Assembly (NCBI RefSeq): GCF_021010565.1 | Contig: NZ_JAJNAY010000001.1 | Location: 2,274,001 to 2,338,000, forward strand | DNA length: 64,000 nt | Origin: Chryseobacterium turcicum | GTDB lineage: Bacteria; Bacteroidota; Bacteroidia; Flavobacteriales; Weeksellaceae | Direction of reading: 5' to 3' | In this document: one piece after another, positions 49,989-59,419 of the stretch | Position numbering within the stretch: position 1 is the first letter of the stretch | Layout of the letters: the number at the start of each line of letters is the position of its first letter | The notes under the pieces: generated by a model | The model's input: the letters and a program-made list of their open reading frames with translations, nothing else | Told to the model about the DNA's origin: nothing | The model's database searches: none | Made by a program: the position numbers and the translations under genes

Positions 49989-50897
49989 TTAAAGTTTCAT
50001 GATAAATTTCAAGTTCAGCAATTTTTTAATGATGTCTTTTTTTGAATATTCAATCAAATGGTAAGGACGAAGCTCCGGTCTGAAGCCTCTAAAAAACTCT
50101 TCCACATTCGGTAATTCGCTCCCTTCAAAATCAAATATTTTTGTTTGAATATTTTCTTTTATATACTTGTCTATCAAAACAGAAGCTCCCGATACTTTAA
50201 CGGATTCTTTATCATTAAATGTTCCCAAAAGTGCTGCATTAAAATCATCAACATACATTACAATAATATTGATAACTCTTTGGTTGAGATAAAAAGCCGA
50301 AAAATTCAAACAGTTTGCCTCATACATATTTTTAAAAATATTCATGAAAAACTCTACATCTTCTTCTTTATCTGCTCCTAAAAAATTCTCTTTAATAAAG
50401 CTTTCAGCCTGAGAAAAACTAATATTTTTAATCTCAGAATTCTTTACGATTTCTTCATCAAGCCTAAGCTTTCTTTTCCTTTTTGGTGAATATTTAGAAT
50501 AAACAGTCTCATAATCATTAGGTAAAATAAGATAGTTTTTTTTAGATTTTAAAGAGGTTTTAAAATGATTGAATTCATTAAAACTATAAATTCTGATAAG
50601 ATAATTTTTCTCTAAGAAACCAAGAAACTGCTCATTAATTTCTACATTATCTTCTTTTGAAAAAACCCCTAATTGCTGACAAAGCATAGGATTATGAACG
50701 ATTTTAATCCCCGATTTAAACACATAAGGAACCGGCATTACAGCTTCGTAATCTCCATACACCAAAAGTTCCCATTTTTTGTCAGAAGAAATATCTAAAA
50801 ACTGTTTTGCGGCAGAGTATTTTCGCTGTGCGGAGTTTTCAAGGCATTGAGTGTATTTTTCAAAATCAATTTCATTATATTTTAATCTTCTAATCAT
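49989..50897 (-). CDS. GNAT-fold protein, BioF2/FemAB-like
   Basis: This 302-residue protein has the FemAB-like tandem GNAT arrangement. The C-terminal half has RKLRLDEEIVKNSEIKN, NFSAFYLNQRVINIIVMYVD and FDFEGSELPNVEEFFRGF, which fit the BioF2-like acetyltransferase domain. Such proteins add an amino acid or acyl group to a cell-surface or metabolite amine. The ATG overlaps the radC stop by four bases (ATGA), so the two are coupled, though an enzymatic link is not obvious. Confidence 0.75.
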   Translation of the reverse strand: MIRRLKYNEIDFEKYTQCLENSAQRKYSAAKQFLDISSDKKWELLVYGDYEAVMPVPYVFKSGIKIVHNPMLCQQLGVFSKEDNVEINEQFLGFLEKNYLIRIYSFNEFNHFKTSLKSKKNYLILPNDYETVYSKYSPKRKRKLRLDEEIVKNSEIKNISFSQAESFIKENFLGADKEEDVEFFMNIFKNMYEANCLNFSAFYLNQRVINIIVMYVDDFNAALLGTFNDKESVKVSGASVLIDKYIKENIQTKIFDFEGSELPNVEEFFRGFRPELRPYHLIEYSKKDIIKKLLNLKFIMKL

Positions 50898-51571
50898 AAT
50901 AATCCTTCGTCTGCAAAACTTGTATATGTGTTTTGTGTAATAATTAAATGGTCCAAAAGCTGAATATTCATAACATTTCCTGCTTCCTTCACTTTTTGGG
51001 TGATATTGAGGTCTTCTTCGCTTGGTTTTAAATTTCCTGACGGATGATTGTGCGAAATGATAATGCCTGTAGAAAAATGGTCTAAAGCTATTTTAAAAAG
51101 TATTCTGATGTCTACAATTGATTGATTAATTCCGCCTTGTGTAAGCTGGGCGATGTGAATTACTTTATTGCTTTGGTTCAAAAAAATAGCCCAAAACTCT
51201 TCGGTTCTGAGGTCTGATAAATGTAGTTTCAGGATGTTATAAGCATCTTTACTGCTTGAAATCGTTGGCTTTTCGGGGATTTCCTGGCTCGCTCTTCTTT
51301 TTCCTATTTCTAAAGCTGTGGCGATTGAAATTGCTTTTACTTCCCCCACTCCTTTAAATTTCATTAAATCTTTAATCGTTAATAAACTCAACTGATGCCA
51401 ATTATTATCAACCGATGCCAGAATTTTCCTTGCTAATTCTACCGCTGTTTCGTCTCTGCTTCCGCTGCCCATAATGATAGCCAAAAGCTCAGAATCAGAA
51501 AGTGAGTTTTTACCTTTCAGTAAAAACTTTTCTCTCGGTCTGTCATCTTCTGCCAAAAATTTTATAGACAT
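50894..51571 (-). CDS. radC: RadC-family JAB-domain protein
   Basis: This 225-residue protein joins an N-terminal helix-hairpin-helix (LMKFKGVGEVKAISIATALE) with a JAB/MPN domain. The JAMM metal motif is HNHPSGNLKPSEED. A role in DNA repair was claimed for RadC but later doubted; the true function is open. It overlaps the GNAT gene by four bases at its stop and lies 18 bases after the DUF6263 lipoprotein. Confidence 0.92.
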   Translation of the reverse strand: MSIKFLAEDDRPREKFLLKGKNSLSDSELLAIIMGSGSRDETAVELARKILASVDNNWHQLSLLTIKDLMKFKGVGEVKAISIATALEIGKRRASQEIPEKPTISSSKDAYNILKLHLSDLRTEEFWAIFLNQSNKVIHIAQLTQGGINQSIVDIRILFKIALDHFSTGIIISHNHPSGNLKPSEEDLNITQKVKEAGNVMNIQLLDHLIITQNTYTSFADEGLL

Positions 51572-51589
51572 AAGTTTGGTTATTAAATT

Positions 51590-52357
51590 TTAATTAAAAC
51601 CTTCCATTTTTTGAATAATTTCAAAAGTAACTGTTCCACCACCCGATTGTACAGGCATTTGTCTTTCTGCAGAAATCAGTGCTTTGGTTTTGCTGTCAAA
51701 AAGATATTTACCATTAATCTCCGTATCTTTTAAAACATTAGACATTCCCGACATTCTTGAAAGAACAGAAACTTCAATTTTACCGTCTTTTATCCCTCTG
51801 TAGGTGTAATCTGTAGTTACGGGTAAAAATTTCGTTAACGTATTTATGACTTTGCCCTTCCACATAAATCCTACATCTACGCTTTCGTTAGGAAAAGACA
51901 GAGGAATAAGAGTGTATTGGCTTGGGTCTAAATCTTTCGAAATTTCAGCTTTAAACTTATGCTTTTCAAGAACTTTCCCGTGTTTATCTATTTTAAATGT
52001 AAAAGGATTATTGATGACGGGTTTTATTTCAGCACCTAATCCAAAATCTGAATTTGACTGATCCCTCGAATCATAATAAATTGTTTCACCAAACATATTT
52101 TGACTAAAATTCATCCTAAGAACTTCACCGGTGATGTAATAATTTTTATCCTGATCTACAGAATCTACTTTATATTTTACTTCTGTAGTATCGTTCATTT
52201 CACCATTTTTGTTCCCAACGGTCGAGGTTGTATAAATCAAAGTCTGTTCGTAGCCTTTTTTAAGGTTTAAAGACAAGTCTTCCTTATGTATTTCTTTTTT
52301 TTGACAAGAAGCAAGGAGAGTTAAAATAAATAAAATGGTAGAAGTTTTTTTCATCAA
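51590..52357 (-). CDS. Lipoprotein, DUF6263-like
   Basis: This 255-residue lipoprotein (lipobox TLLASCQKK) has regular strands with alternating charged residues: YEQTLIYTTSTVGNKNGE, TEVKYKVDSVDQDKNYYITG, LIPLSFPNESVDVGFMWKGK and YTYRGIKDGKIEVSVLSRM. These fit the DUF6263 family of flavobacterial lipoproteins of unknown role. It lies 11 bases after the L,D-transpeptidase gene, so they are likely transcribed together. Confidence 0.75.
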   Translation of the reverse strand: MMKKTSTILFILTLLASCQKKEIHKEDLSLNLKKGYEQTLIYTTSTVGNKNGEMNDTTEVKYKVDSVDQDKNYYITGEVLRMNFSQNMFGETIYYDSRDQSNSDFGLGAEIKPVINNPFTFKIDKHGKVLEKHKFKAEISKDLDPSQYTLIPLSFPNESVDVGFMWKGKVINTLTKFLPVTTDYTYRGIKDGKIEVSVLSRMSGMSNVLKDTEINGKYLFDSKTKALISAERQMPVQSGGGTVTFEIIQKMEGFN

Positions 52358-52368
52358 TTATTGTTTTT

Positions 52369-52941
52369 TTAGTAAAAAGCATATAAAATAATACTCTTTT
52401 TTGATTGGTCTAAAATCTTTGCTGTTTCCTTAAAAGCTTTTGTAGAAAGCATAGGACAACCTAAGCTTAAACATGCCAAATTTTGAGATTCCTGATCAGG
52501 AACACATCCAAAAGAATGCAAAACAATCGCTCGCTGCATAGCGTTACTATTGGTAGAATCTAAACCTTGTAAGCGATAGGCTTTACCAAATTGCCCTACA
52601 TAACTTTGTCTAATTTCATATTTCCCTAAAGAAGATTGGTAAGAACCTTCAACATTAGAAAATTTAAGCTGATTCGATTTCGGAATTACTGATCCTGACC
52701 CATGAGATACAATTGCTTTCTGTACTATTTTATCATTTTTCAAGTCATAGACAAAATACCGATACTTTCCTGAATGAATTTTAAAATTAATGAAAACTGC
52801 CAGATTTTGATTGTAGTTTTTATCTTTAATATAATTTTTAAGCTCTGAAATTCTTTCTTTAGGCAAAACATCTATATTTTCCTGAGCTTTTGACTGAGTA
52901 CAGGAAATAAAAAATATAAATACAAAAATGAGAGATTTCAT
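52369..52941 (-). CDS. Murein L,D-transpeptidase catalytic-domain protein
   Basis: This YkuD-like protein (190 residues from the ATG at 52941) has an export signal (MKSLIFVFIFFISCTQSK, with a lipobox-like ISC). Catalytic features are VSHGSGS, IVLHSFGCV and the LSLGCPML motif with the nucleophilic Cys. Such enzymes make 3-3 cross-links or attach proteins to peptidoglycan. I chose 52941 over an in-frame ATG at 52959, as the latter would overlap the LolD gene and adds six residues before the signal. It lies 10 bases after LolD. Confidence 0.85.
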   Translation of the reverse strand: MKSLIFVFIFFISCTQSKAQENIDVLPKERISELKNYIKDKNYNQNLAVFINFKIHSGKYRYFVYDLKNDKIVQKAIVSHGSGSVIPKSNQLKFSNVEGSYQSSLGKYEIRQSYVGQFGKAYRLQGLDSTNSNAMQRAIVLHSFGCVPDQESQNLACLSLGCPMLSTKAFKETAKILDQSKKSIILYAFY

Positions 52942-52951
52942 AATTGAAAAA

Positions 52952-53620
52952 TTATTCAATGATTAATCCGTCTTTCATCACCAGTTTGCGATCTGTAATT
53001 TCTGCCAATTGTGGATTATGTGTTACAATTACAAAAGTTTGGTTGTATTTATCTCTCAAATCGAAAAATAATCGGTGAAGATCATCAGCGTTTTTCGAGT
53101 CTAAATTTCCTGTCGGCTCATCTGCATAAATAATTTTCGGAGAATTAATCAAAGCTCTTGCCACAGCAACTCTCTGTGCTTCACCACCCGATAACTGATT
53201 GGGTTTGTGATGAACTCTTTCTGCGATTTTTAAATCTTCAAACAATTGATAAGCCTTATCTAAAGCTTCCTTTTCGCTGGTTCCTGCAATTCTGGTAGGC
53301 AGCAAAACATTTTCTAAAGCAGTAAATTCAGGAAGTAACTGATGAAACTGAAAAACAAAACCAATATTCTGGTTTCTGAATTTTGAAATCTGCTTATCGC
53401 TCATATAAATGAAAGATTGGTCATTCAGCAAAATTTCAGTCTCGTAATTTTTAGGAGTTGAAGGCGTGTCTAAAGTTCCTAAAATCTGTAATAATGTAGA
53501 TTTTCCGGCACCAGATTCTCCAACAATAGAGACCACTTCCCCAGTTTTGATGTGAATATCAACTCCTTTTAATACTTCCAGACTTCCATAAGATTTATGG
53601 ATACTACTCGCTTTAATCAT
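52952..53620 (-). CDS. lolD: LolD-type ABC transporter ATP-binding protein
   Basis: This 222-residue ATPase belongs to the LolCDE/MacB-type group. Walker A is [10 protein letters not shown] (about 33-42), the signature is LSGGEAQRV, Walker B is [12 protein letters not shown], and [11 protein letters not shown] carries the switch His. LolD powers release of lipoproteins from the inner membrane; the LolC/LolE permease is not in this window. The enzyme might serve another permease of the same class. An L,D-transpeptidase follows after 10 bases. Confidence 0.88.
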   Translation of the reverse strand: MIKASSIHKSYGSLEVLKGVDIHIKTGEVVSIVGESGAGKSTLLQILGTLDTPSTPKNYETEILLNDQSFIYMSDKQISKFRNQNIGFVFQFHQLLPEFTALENVLLPTRIAGTSEKEALDKAYQLFEDLKIAERVHHKPNQLSGGEAQRVAVARALINSPKIIYADEPTGNLDSKNADDLHRLFFDLRDKYNQTFVIVTHNPQLAEITDRKLVMKDGLIIE

Positions 53621-53687
53621 GCTTCAAAAATAGTGAAATTTTTGCTTCTGGCTTTTAGCAATTAGCTTTTGGCATTAATTTCTTTTA

Positions 53688-54845
53688 TTATTTTTCTTTT
53701 TTAATCACAATTCTAAAAGTAGTTCCTTTTCCTACTTCTGTTTGAGAGATTTTAATATCACCATTATGGTATTCCTGTACAACTCTTTTTGCAAGACTTA
53801 AACCTAATCCCCAACCTCTTTTTTTTGTAGAATACCCTGGCTTAAAAGCATTTTGAGCCTGATATTTTGTCATTCCGCTTCCATTGTCTTTTACTTCAAC
53901 CAAAATGTTTTTGTTACGTTCAAAAACCGACATTTGTAAAGTGCCTTCCCCTTTCATTGCATCAACAGCATTTTTTACCAGATTTTCAATCACCCAGCTC
54001 ATCAGAATTTTATTGTGCGGAACCAAAATATTGTAGGTGGGAAGCAATAGTGTAAAATCGATTTTCTTTGAAATTCTTGTTTTCAGATAATCGTAATTTT
54101 CTTTAATGGTTTCATTAAAATTACTATCGTTCAATTCGGGAACGGAACCAATTTTTGAGAATCTTTCAGAAATTGTTCTGAGTCTTTCAATATCTTTTTC
54201 TATTTCGTTTACACCATCAGAATCGGGGTTTTCAAGCTTCATGATTTCCATCCATCCCATCATTGACGATAACGGAGTTCCGATTTGATGAGCTGTTTCT
54301 TTTGCCAAACCAGCCCAAAGATAACCTTCATCAGTTTTTTTAACTGTCCTTAAAAACCAGAAAGAAAATAAGAAATAACACAGCACAAAAAATCCTAAAA
54401 GAAAAGGGAAATATTGAAGGTTATTCAACATTTTTGAGTTGTCATAATACACATATTGATCATTTCCACCCTGAACTTTTATTTCTATGGCCGGATATTT
54501 TTTCTCCATTTTTTTTGCTTCAGCAATGATAGCTTGAGGATCATCGCCAATTTCTTTTGGCAAATGTTTATACTCTATAAGCTGATCATTTTTATCTAAA
54601 ATAATCACAGGAATCGTTGTGTTTGAACTATAAATAGCAAGAAGCAGCTCCTGAACTTCAAGACTTGGGGTAACATCCTGTTGAAATTTTATAGCTTTCA
54701 CCAAAATATCAACTCTCTTTACTTCATCCTTCTTTAAGTAATTGACGACCATTGTTGAAGCAATTACAATGGCCACGACCACCAATGTCATCAGCGAAAA
54801 AATAAACCAGTTGTTGAATCTGGCGAATATGGATCTTTTTTTCAA
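53688..54845 (-). CDS. Membrane-bound sensor histidine kinase
   Basis: This 385-residue kinase has two membrane segments (about 14-36 and 144-165) enclosing a sensor domain of about 105 residues. The H-box AKETAHQIGTPLSSMMGWME (His186) is followed by the N-box ENLVKNAVDAM, G1 VEVKDNGSGM and G2 GWGLGLSLAKRV. This H-box (HQIGTPLSS) is the flavobacterial WalK-like subtype. No response regulator gene is adjacent. The start is TTG, seven bases after the PBP4 stop, so the two genes are coupled. Confidence 0.9.
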   Translation of the reverse strand: MKKRSIFARFNNWFIFSLMTLVVVAIVIASTMVVNYLKKDEVKRVDILVKAIKFQQDVTPSLEVQELLLAIYSSNTTIPVIILDKNDQLIEYKHLPKEIGDDPQAIIAEAKKMEKKYPAIEIKVQGGNDQYVYYDNSKMLNNLQYFPFLLGFFVLCYFLFSFWFLRTVKKTDEGYLWAGLAKETAHQIGTPLSSMMGWMEIMKLENPDSDGVNEIEKDIERLRTISERFSKIGSVPELNDSNFNETIKENYDYLKTRISKKIDFTLLLPTYNILVPHNKILMSWVIENLVKNAVDAMKGEGTLQMSVFERNKNILVEVKDNGSGMTKYQAQNAFKPGYSTKKRGWGLGLSLAKRVVQEYHNGDIKISQTEVGKGTTFRIVIKKEK

Positions 54846-54852
54846 TTCTATT

Positions 54853-56223
54853 TTATTTTAAAACATTCAAAATCTTCTGTAGTTCTGTACTTCCGCTACC
54901 CTGATAATTATTGATAATAATCGAATATACATACTTTTTTCCGTCTTTAGATGTTTGGTAGCCTGCGTAGGATTTGGTATCGCGCATGGTTCCGCTTTTC
55001 ATTTTCATGCCATTATCCTGAGTAGGAAATCCGTCATAATACGATTCAAACCAGGGTTGTTTTTTAGCGTAAATTAAAGCCTGAACCTGTGCTTTTGCAG
55101 AAACATAATTTTGTGGCGAAAGTCCGCTTCCATCAGCAAAATTGATCATATTTGAATTGATTCCTTTAGCCTTCCAGAATTCTTTTAAGTAAGCAATTCC
55201 ACTTTTGAAACTTGGATTGCCTTTTTTCTCTTTACCCAAGGTTTTAATTAAATTTTCGCCATATAAATTCACAGATTTTCTCAGAAACCAATAAATTATT
55301 TTATCTAAAGTCGGCGATTCGTAAGTAAAAAAAATATTGTTTTTTGGAGTTTCTACGATTTTACCTTCGATTTCCAATTGAGCATGAGTGACTACTTTTC
55401 CTGAAAAATCAATTCCTGATTCTTTCAGCCATTTCTGAACTTCTACCCCCAATTGCAATGGCGGATTAGGAACAGATCCCGAAACGGTAGTTACTTTTCC
55501 TGCCGGTAAACTTCCGTTGATTAAAGCAACGCTAGAATAAGGCGCTGTAAAAATTAAACTTTGATCTGAATTTCCGGCTGCTTTTAAATCATTCAGCCAT
55601 TTTACTCCTTCTAAAGGATAAGAAAAACTTTTAAAATCTGAACCATTGATATTGATATCGAATTGGTTTTCTCGCCAATTGACTCCCCAAACTCCAGCTC
55701 CGTAATAGTTTCCTAAATCATCCCAAGGCCAACCTCCGGGAATGGTTTGATGGTCAAAATAAGAATCATCAATGACTAAATCTCCTGAAATCTTTGTAAT
55801 CCCGGATTTTTTGATGGCTTCAATCAGTTTTTGCCTAAAATTTTCAGGTTTGTAGCCTTCATATCTCCAACTTCCCAAAGTAGGATCACCATTGGATGTG
55901 ATGAAAAGATTACCGTTTAGATTTCCATTAGAAATTGTTCCGGAATATGAGGATGTTGTTTTGTACGTATAATTTTTGCCTAAAGTTTCCAAAGCTGCTG
56001 CTGCAGTAAAAATTTTCTGCGTTGAAGCTGTTGAAAGTCCTTTATTTCCCTGAAAGTCATACACAAGATTTCCGCTTTCATCTGAAACGTAGAAAGATAG
56101 ATTAGATGAAATAGCTAAAGAGGAATTCATTAGATTTTTTGTAGCATCATCTAATTTTTGAGCAATATTTTGAGCAAAAATAATTTGTGTAGAAAGGGTA
56201 AGAAATACAAAGGTTTTCTTCAT
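54853..56223 (-). CDS. dacB: D-alanyl-D-alanine carboxypeptidase/endopeptidase (PBP4)
   Basis: This 456-residue peptidase of family S13 trims or cuts peptidoglycan cross-links. It has a signal peptide (MKKTFVFLTLSTQIIFAQ), the SxxK nucleophile in STASTQKIFTAAA, the SxN motif in ADGSGLSPQN, and MKSGTM as the KTG-type box. The inserted domains of class C penicillin-binding proteins are visible between the two halves. It is the first gene of a tight minus-strand series; its leader is in the 310-base gap upstream. Confidence 0.93.
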   Translation of the reverse strand: MKKTFVFLTLSTQIIFAQNIAQKLDDATKNLMNSSLAISSNLSFYVSDESGNLVYDFQGNKGLSTASTQKIFTAAAALETLGKNYTYKTTSSYSGTISNGNLNGNLFITSNGDPTLGSWRYEGYKPENFRQKLIEAIKKSGITKISGDLVIDDSYFDHQTIPGGWPWDDLGNYYGAGVWGVNWRENQFDININGSDFKSFSYPLEGVKWLNDLKAAGNSDQSLIFTAPYSSVALINGSLPAGKVTTVSGSVPNPPLQLGVEVQKWLKESGIDFSGKVVTHAQLEIEGKIVETPKNNIFFTYESPTLDKIIYWFLRKSVNLYGENLIKTLGKEKKGNPSFKSGIAYLKEFWKAKGINSNMINFADGSGLSPQNYVSAKAQVQALIYAKKQPWFESYYDGFPTQDNGMKMKSGTMRDTKSYAGYQTSKDGKKYVYSIIINNYQGSGSTELQKILNVLK

Positions 56224-56533
56224 GGAAATATTATTTATTAAAATATAAAGATAAGAATCATTCGACTCTTAACCATTTTGTATGTAAATGAAATTCTATA
56301 AACTCTATTTTGAATCTATAAATAAATATAATTTATAGAATTTTAATTTTTAAGTTTTTTTAAGCGAAAAATCAAAGATTTTATTTATCGGAACACTTAA
56401 AACGAAGCTCTACTTAATTTTTCTTTAATCTTAATCGCTCTTAATGTTAAAATAAATGAATAACTTCATAAATGTCGGTTATTTGTCACAATACATAATT
56501 TCATCCGCAGTTTTTGGCGAAGAACTAATCGTT
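56224..56533. other. Intergenic region without recognised features
   Basis: A 310-base AT-rich gap lies between pepE and dacB, both on the minus strand. It must hold the dacB promoter and the end of the pepE transcript. I found no clear hairpin with a T run, no TAnnTTTG match at a sensible distance, and no repeat of note. Confidence 0.5.
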
Positions 56534-57226
56534 TTAAAGTTCGCTTCCGGCTTCAATCTCGTAAGGTTCTTTATCTTTTTCAAAAATTCTGGTCAGTTCA
56601 TTTCCTTCAACGGTAATTTTATTGCCAATTTTTCTAATCCAGTTTCCTTCGCGAAGTCCTACAACTTTGATGTCGTTTTGCGTTAAAAATTCTTTAATTC
56701 TTGTTTCTCGGGTTTCTCCGTTATGTTTCAAATCAGGATTAGGATCTAAATAATGTGGATTGATATTAAACGGAACCAATCCCATACAATCAAAACTTGG
56801 AGGATAAACAATCGGCATATCATTCGTCGTTTTCATGTTTTGTCCGCCAATGTTACTTCCTGCGCTGCAACCTAAATAGGCTTTTCCGCTTTCTATGTTT
56901 TGTTTTAAAGCTGACATTAGATTTTCTTCATGCAACGTTTTAACCAGTAAAAAAGTGTTTCCACCACCCGTAAAATATCCTTTTGCTGAATCTAAAGCTT
57001 CAATTTCATCATCAAATTCATGCAGACCTTTCACTTTAATATTAATAGTTTCAAAAAAAGACTTTGCCTTTGCGGTGTAATCATCATGCGAAATACCTCC
57101 CGGTCTTGCAAAAGGAATGAAGATAATTTCATCAATTCCTTTATATAAATCAATGAGTTCTTCTTTTAAATATTCAAGATATTCTCCACCAAAAAGTGTA
57201 GACGTTGAGGCTAATAATACATTCAT
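56534..57226 (-). CDS. pepE: Dipeptidase E / peptidase S51
   Basis: This Asp-dipeptidase class serine peptidase (230 residues from the ATG at 57226) has the S51 motifs: FTGGGNTFLLVKTL, the nucleophile in YLGCSAGSNIGG (Ser134 or 137 region), and GLVPFNINPHYLD. It probably hydrolyses dipeptides with an N-terminal Asp. The -7 box TATCTTTG at 57264-57257 lies between this ATG and an earlier in-frame ATG at 57271, which rules out the longer form. Confidence 0.92.
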   Translation of the reverse strand: MNVLLASTSTLFGGEYLEYLKEELIDLYKGIDEIIFIPFARPGGISHDDYTAKAKSFFETINIKVKGLHEFDDEIEALDSAKGYFTGGGNTFLLVKTLHEENLMSALKQNIESGKAYLGCSAGSNIGGQNMKTTNDMPIVYPPSFDCMGLVPFNINPHYLDPNPDLKHNGETRETRIKEFLTQNDIKVVGLREGNWIRKIGNKITVEGNELTRIFEKDKEPYEIEAGSEL

Positions 57227-57256
57227 AAGATGAAATATAATAAGGTTGTTATGAAA

Positions 57257-57288
57257 CAAAGATAAACTCAAAGAAGCTAAAAATCAAA
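57257..57288 (-). promoter_or_regulatory. Promoter of pepE
   Basis: On the minus strand TTTG (57288-57285) and TATCTTTG (57264-57257) are 20 bases apart, a full match to the Bacteroidota arrangement. Confidence 0.7.
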
Positions 57289-57414
57289 AAATACGCTAAA
57301 AAAAGTCTTCTAACTGTTAATACGTTCAAAAAAAACTTAAGAAATCTAAAACTTTGCCTTTTGTGGAATTATTCTTGAACTTCAACAGCTACAATTTTAA
57401 ATATGTAAAATAAT

Positions 57415-57972
57415 ATGAAAACGATTAAAATTAATACGAAACAACTATTTGTAGCTTTAATAATGATAGGAAGTACAGGAGCTTTTGTGGCCCAAACCAC
57501 TCCGAAAACTGATAGTGTAAAAGTCGTTGCTTCTACAACTCAGGTACCAACCAATCCTGTAATTGAAGGTTTAAAAAAACAAGTTGAGACCAACCCCAAC
57601 GATGCAGAATCTCTAGCAAAATTAGCCACTGCATATCAGGATGCTACAGATTGGCAAAATGCAATTGCTACGTGGAAAAAAATATCAGTACTCTTACCTG
57701 ATTGGTCTCCATCTTATTACAGTCAGGCCTATTCTTATCAGTCTGCAAAAGATGATTTGAATGCCAAACTTTCTTATGAAAAATATATTTCTACCGTAAA
57801 ACCGGAAGAGATTGAAACAAGTAAAAAAAATCTTGCATACGCTTATTATTTCATTGCTTTTAATGAGCAAAAAGGCAACACTGATAAAGCAAAAGAGTAT
57901 GTCGCAAAATCAATTCAGTATGACCCGAGTAATCAGGATGCTGTAAAATTAAGTCAAGTTCTTAATTCATAA
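57415..57972 (+). CDS. Exported tetratricopeptide-repeat protein
   Basis: This 185-residue protein has a signal peptide (KQLFVALIMIGSTGAFVAQ). Two to three TPR-like helical hairpins follow: ESLAKLATAYQDATDWQNAI, SPSYYSQAYSYQSAKDDLNA and AYYFIAFNEQKGNTDKAKEY. TPR proteins hold partner proteins in the periplasm or at the membrane. No partner is obvious here. Confidence 0.85.
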   Translation: MKTIKINTKQLFVALIMIGSTGAFVAQTTPKTDSVKVVASTTQVPTNPVIEGLKKQVETNPNDAESLAKLATAYQDATDWQNAIATWKKISVLLPDWSPSYYSQAYSYQSAKDDLNAKLSYEKYISTVKPEEIETSKKNLAYAYYFIAFNEQKGNTDKAKEYVAKSIQYDPSNQDAVKLSQVLNS

Positions 57973-57977
57973 ACATT

Positions 57978-58011
57978 AAAAAACCGAAGCATTTAATTTC
58001 TTCGGTTTTTT
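57978..58011 (+). terminator. Terminator after the TPR gene
   Basis: AAAAAACCGAAG / CTTCGGTTTTTT with a ten-base loop, starting five bases after the stop. Confidence 0.9.
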
Positions 58012-58150
58012 AATTGTTTTTAAAGGTATGATTATACAGGTGGTCTTCAAAAAGAAGGTGATTTTGAATGTTAAATCTTGTAATTCATAAATTAATTTCG
58101 CACTCAAAATGGAATGTTTATCTTTACGAAATTAAATCTATTTAAAGAAA

Positions 58151-58804
58151 ATGAAATTTTTTATTGACACTGCTAATTTAGAGCAAATTAAAGAAGCAAA
58201 AGACCTTGGTATTTTGGATGGAGTAACAACCAATCCATCATTAATGGCTAAAGAAGGAATTAGGGGAACTGAAGCTATTAACAACCATTACAAAGCGATT
58301 TGCGAAATTGTAGATGGAGATATTTCTGCTGAAGTACTTTCTACAACGTATGAAGAAATGATTAAAGAAGGTGATGAATTGGCTGCAATTCACCCGAATA
58401 TTGTCGTGAAAATCCCGATGATTAAAGACGGAATTAAAGCTTTAAAATATTTTTCTGATAAAGGTATCAAAACCAACTGTACTTTGATTTTCTCTCCAGG
58501 ACAAGCTCTTTTAGCAGCTAAAGCGGGTGCTACTTACGTTTCTCCTTTCTTAGGAAGATTAGATGACATTACTACAGATGGTTTAAACCTAATCAAAGAA
58601 ATCAGATTAATTTTTGATAACTATATGTATGACACTGAAATTTTAGCAGCTTCTATCCGTCATTCAATGCACATTATTGACTGTGCAAAAATCGGTGCTG
58701 ATGTTATTACTTCACCGCTTCCTCCAATCTTGAGTTTGTTGAAACACCCTTTGACAGACAGCGGTTTGGCTCAGTTTGTTGCAGATTCTCAAAAATTAGC
58801 GTAA
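58151..58804 (+). CDS. fsa: Fructose-6-phosphate aldolase / transaldolase (FSA-type)
   Basis: This 217-residue enzyme is of the short transaldolase class that includes E. coli FsaA (220). The Schiff-base Lys is in [12 protein letters not shown]. Family motifs are [49 protein letters not shown] and SPFLGRLDD. Members act as fructose-6-phosphate aldolase or as transaldolase in the pentose phosphate pathway; sequence alone does not separate the two. Confidence 0.92.
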   Translation: MKFFIDTANLEQIKEAKDLGILDGVTTNPSLMAKEGIRGTEAINNHYKAICEIVDGDISAEVLSTTYEEMIKEGDELAAIHPNIVVKIPMIKDGIKALKYFSDKGIKTNCTLIFSPGQALLAAKAGATYVSPFLGRLDDITTDGLNLIKEIRLIFDNYMYDTEILAASIRHSMHIIDCAKIGADVITSPLPPILSLLKHPLTDSGLAQFVADSQKLA

Positions 58805-58871
58805 GAATTTGAAATCTGAAGTTTGAGATTTGATATTCGTTCATTGAATAAAATATTTCAAATTCACATAA

Positions 58872-58902
58872 AAAATCCCGAAACAAAATGTTTCGGGATT
58901 TT
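58872..58902. terminator. Bidirectional terminator after fsa
   Basis: The 14-base perfect stem AAAATCCCGAAACA / TGTTTCGGGATTTT has a three-A loop. It serves the convergent fsa and DoxX genes. Confidence 0.92.
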
Positions 58903-58921
58903 ATTTTATAACAAATTGACG

Positions 58922-59350
58922 TTACCAGTCATTAGCTCTTCTGCGTTTTTCAATCATTCCATCAATTGAAAATCTTCCGGCTCCAAATGAAATGATGATT
59001 AAGTAAATTGAAAGATACAATAAACTTAATTCTCGTTTGTCAAAACCGTCTGCTCCATGAACTACAAATGCCGCAATAGCCATCGTAAAGATTAAAAATC
59101 CTGAAGCAATTCTTGTAAATAAACCAAGAATAATAAAAATGGAACACACAAACTCAGCAAAAACCGTTAATATTAAAGAAATTTTCGGACCAAGCCCGAT
59201 AAAATCATAAAAAGGTTTTTCAACACCATTAATTAAATCCTGAAGTTTGGGAAATCCATGCGAAATCATCGCAAATCCTATAAACAATCTTACTATAAGT
59301 AATACAATATCGAAAATTATTGGATTCGTTTTTGTGTTTGAATAGCTCAT
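58922..59350 (-). CDS. DoxX-family membrane protein
   Basis: This 142-residue protein has four membrane segments and the DoxX features VRLFIGFAMISHGFPKLQDL at the start and EFVCSIFIILGLFTRIASGFL in the middle. DoxX proteins are linked to thiosulfate:quinone oxidoreduction in archaea, but most bacterial members have no proven function. Confidence 0.85.
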   Translation of the reverse strand: MSYSNTKTNPIIFDIVLLIVRLFIGFAMISHGFPKLQDLINGVEKPFYDFIGLGPKISLILTVFAEFVCSIFIILGLFTRIASGFLIFTMAIAAFVVHGADGFDKRELSLLYLSIYLIIISFGAGRFSIDGMIEKRRRANDW

Positions 59351-59419
59351 TGACTGAAAATTTTAACTAAAGTTAATAAAAATATCCGTTAATACAACGA
59401 TGAATAGAGATGTTTTAGT

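Noticed and set aside
56224..56533. Short plus-strand frame starting 56456
   Set aside because: Opposite the pepE coding region with no signal, and its first part is AT-rich intergenic DNA.
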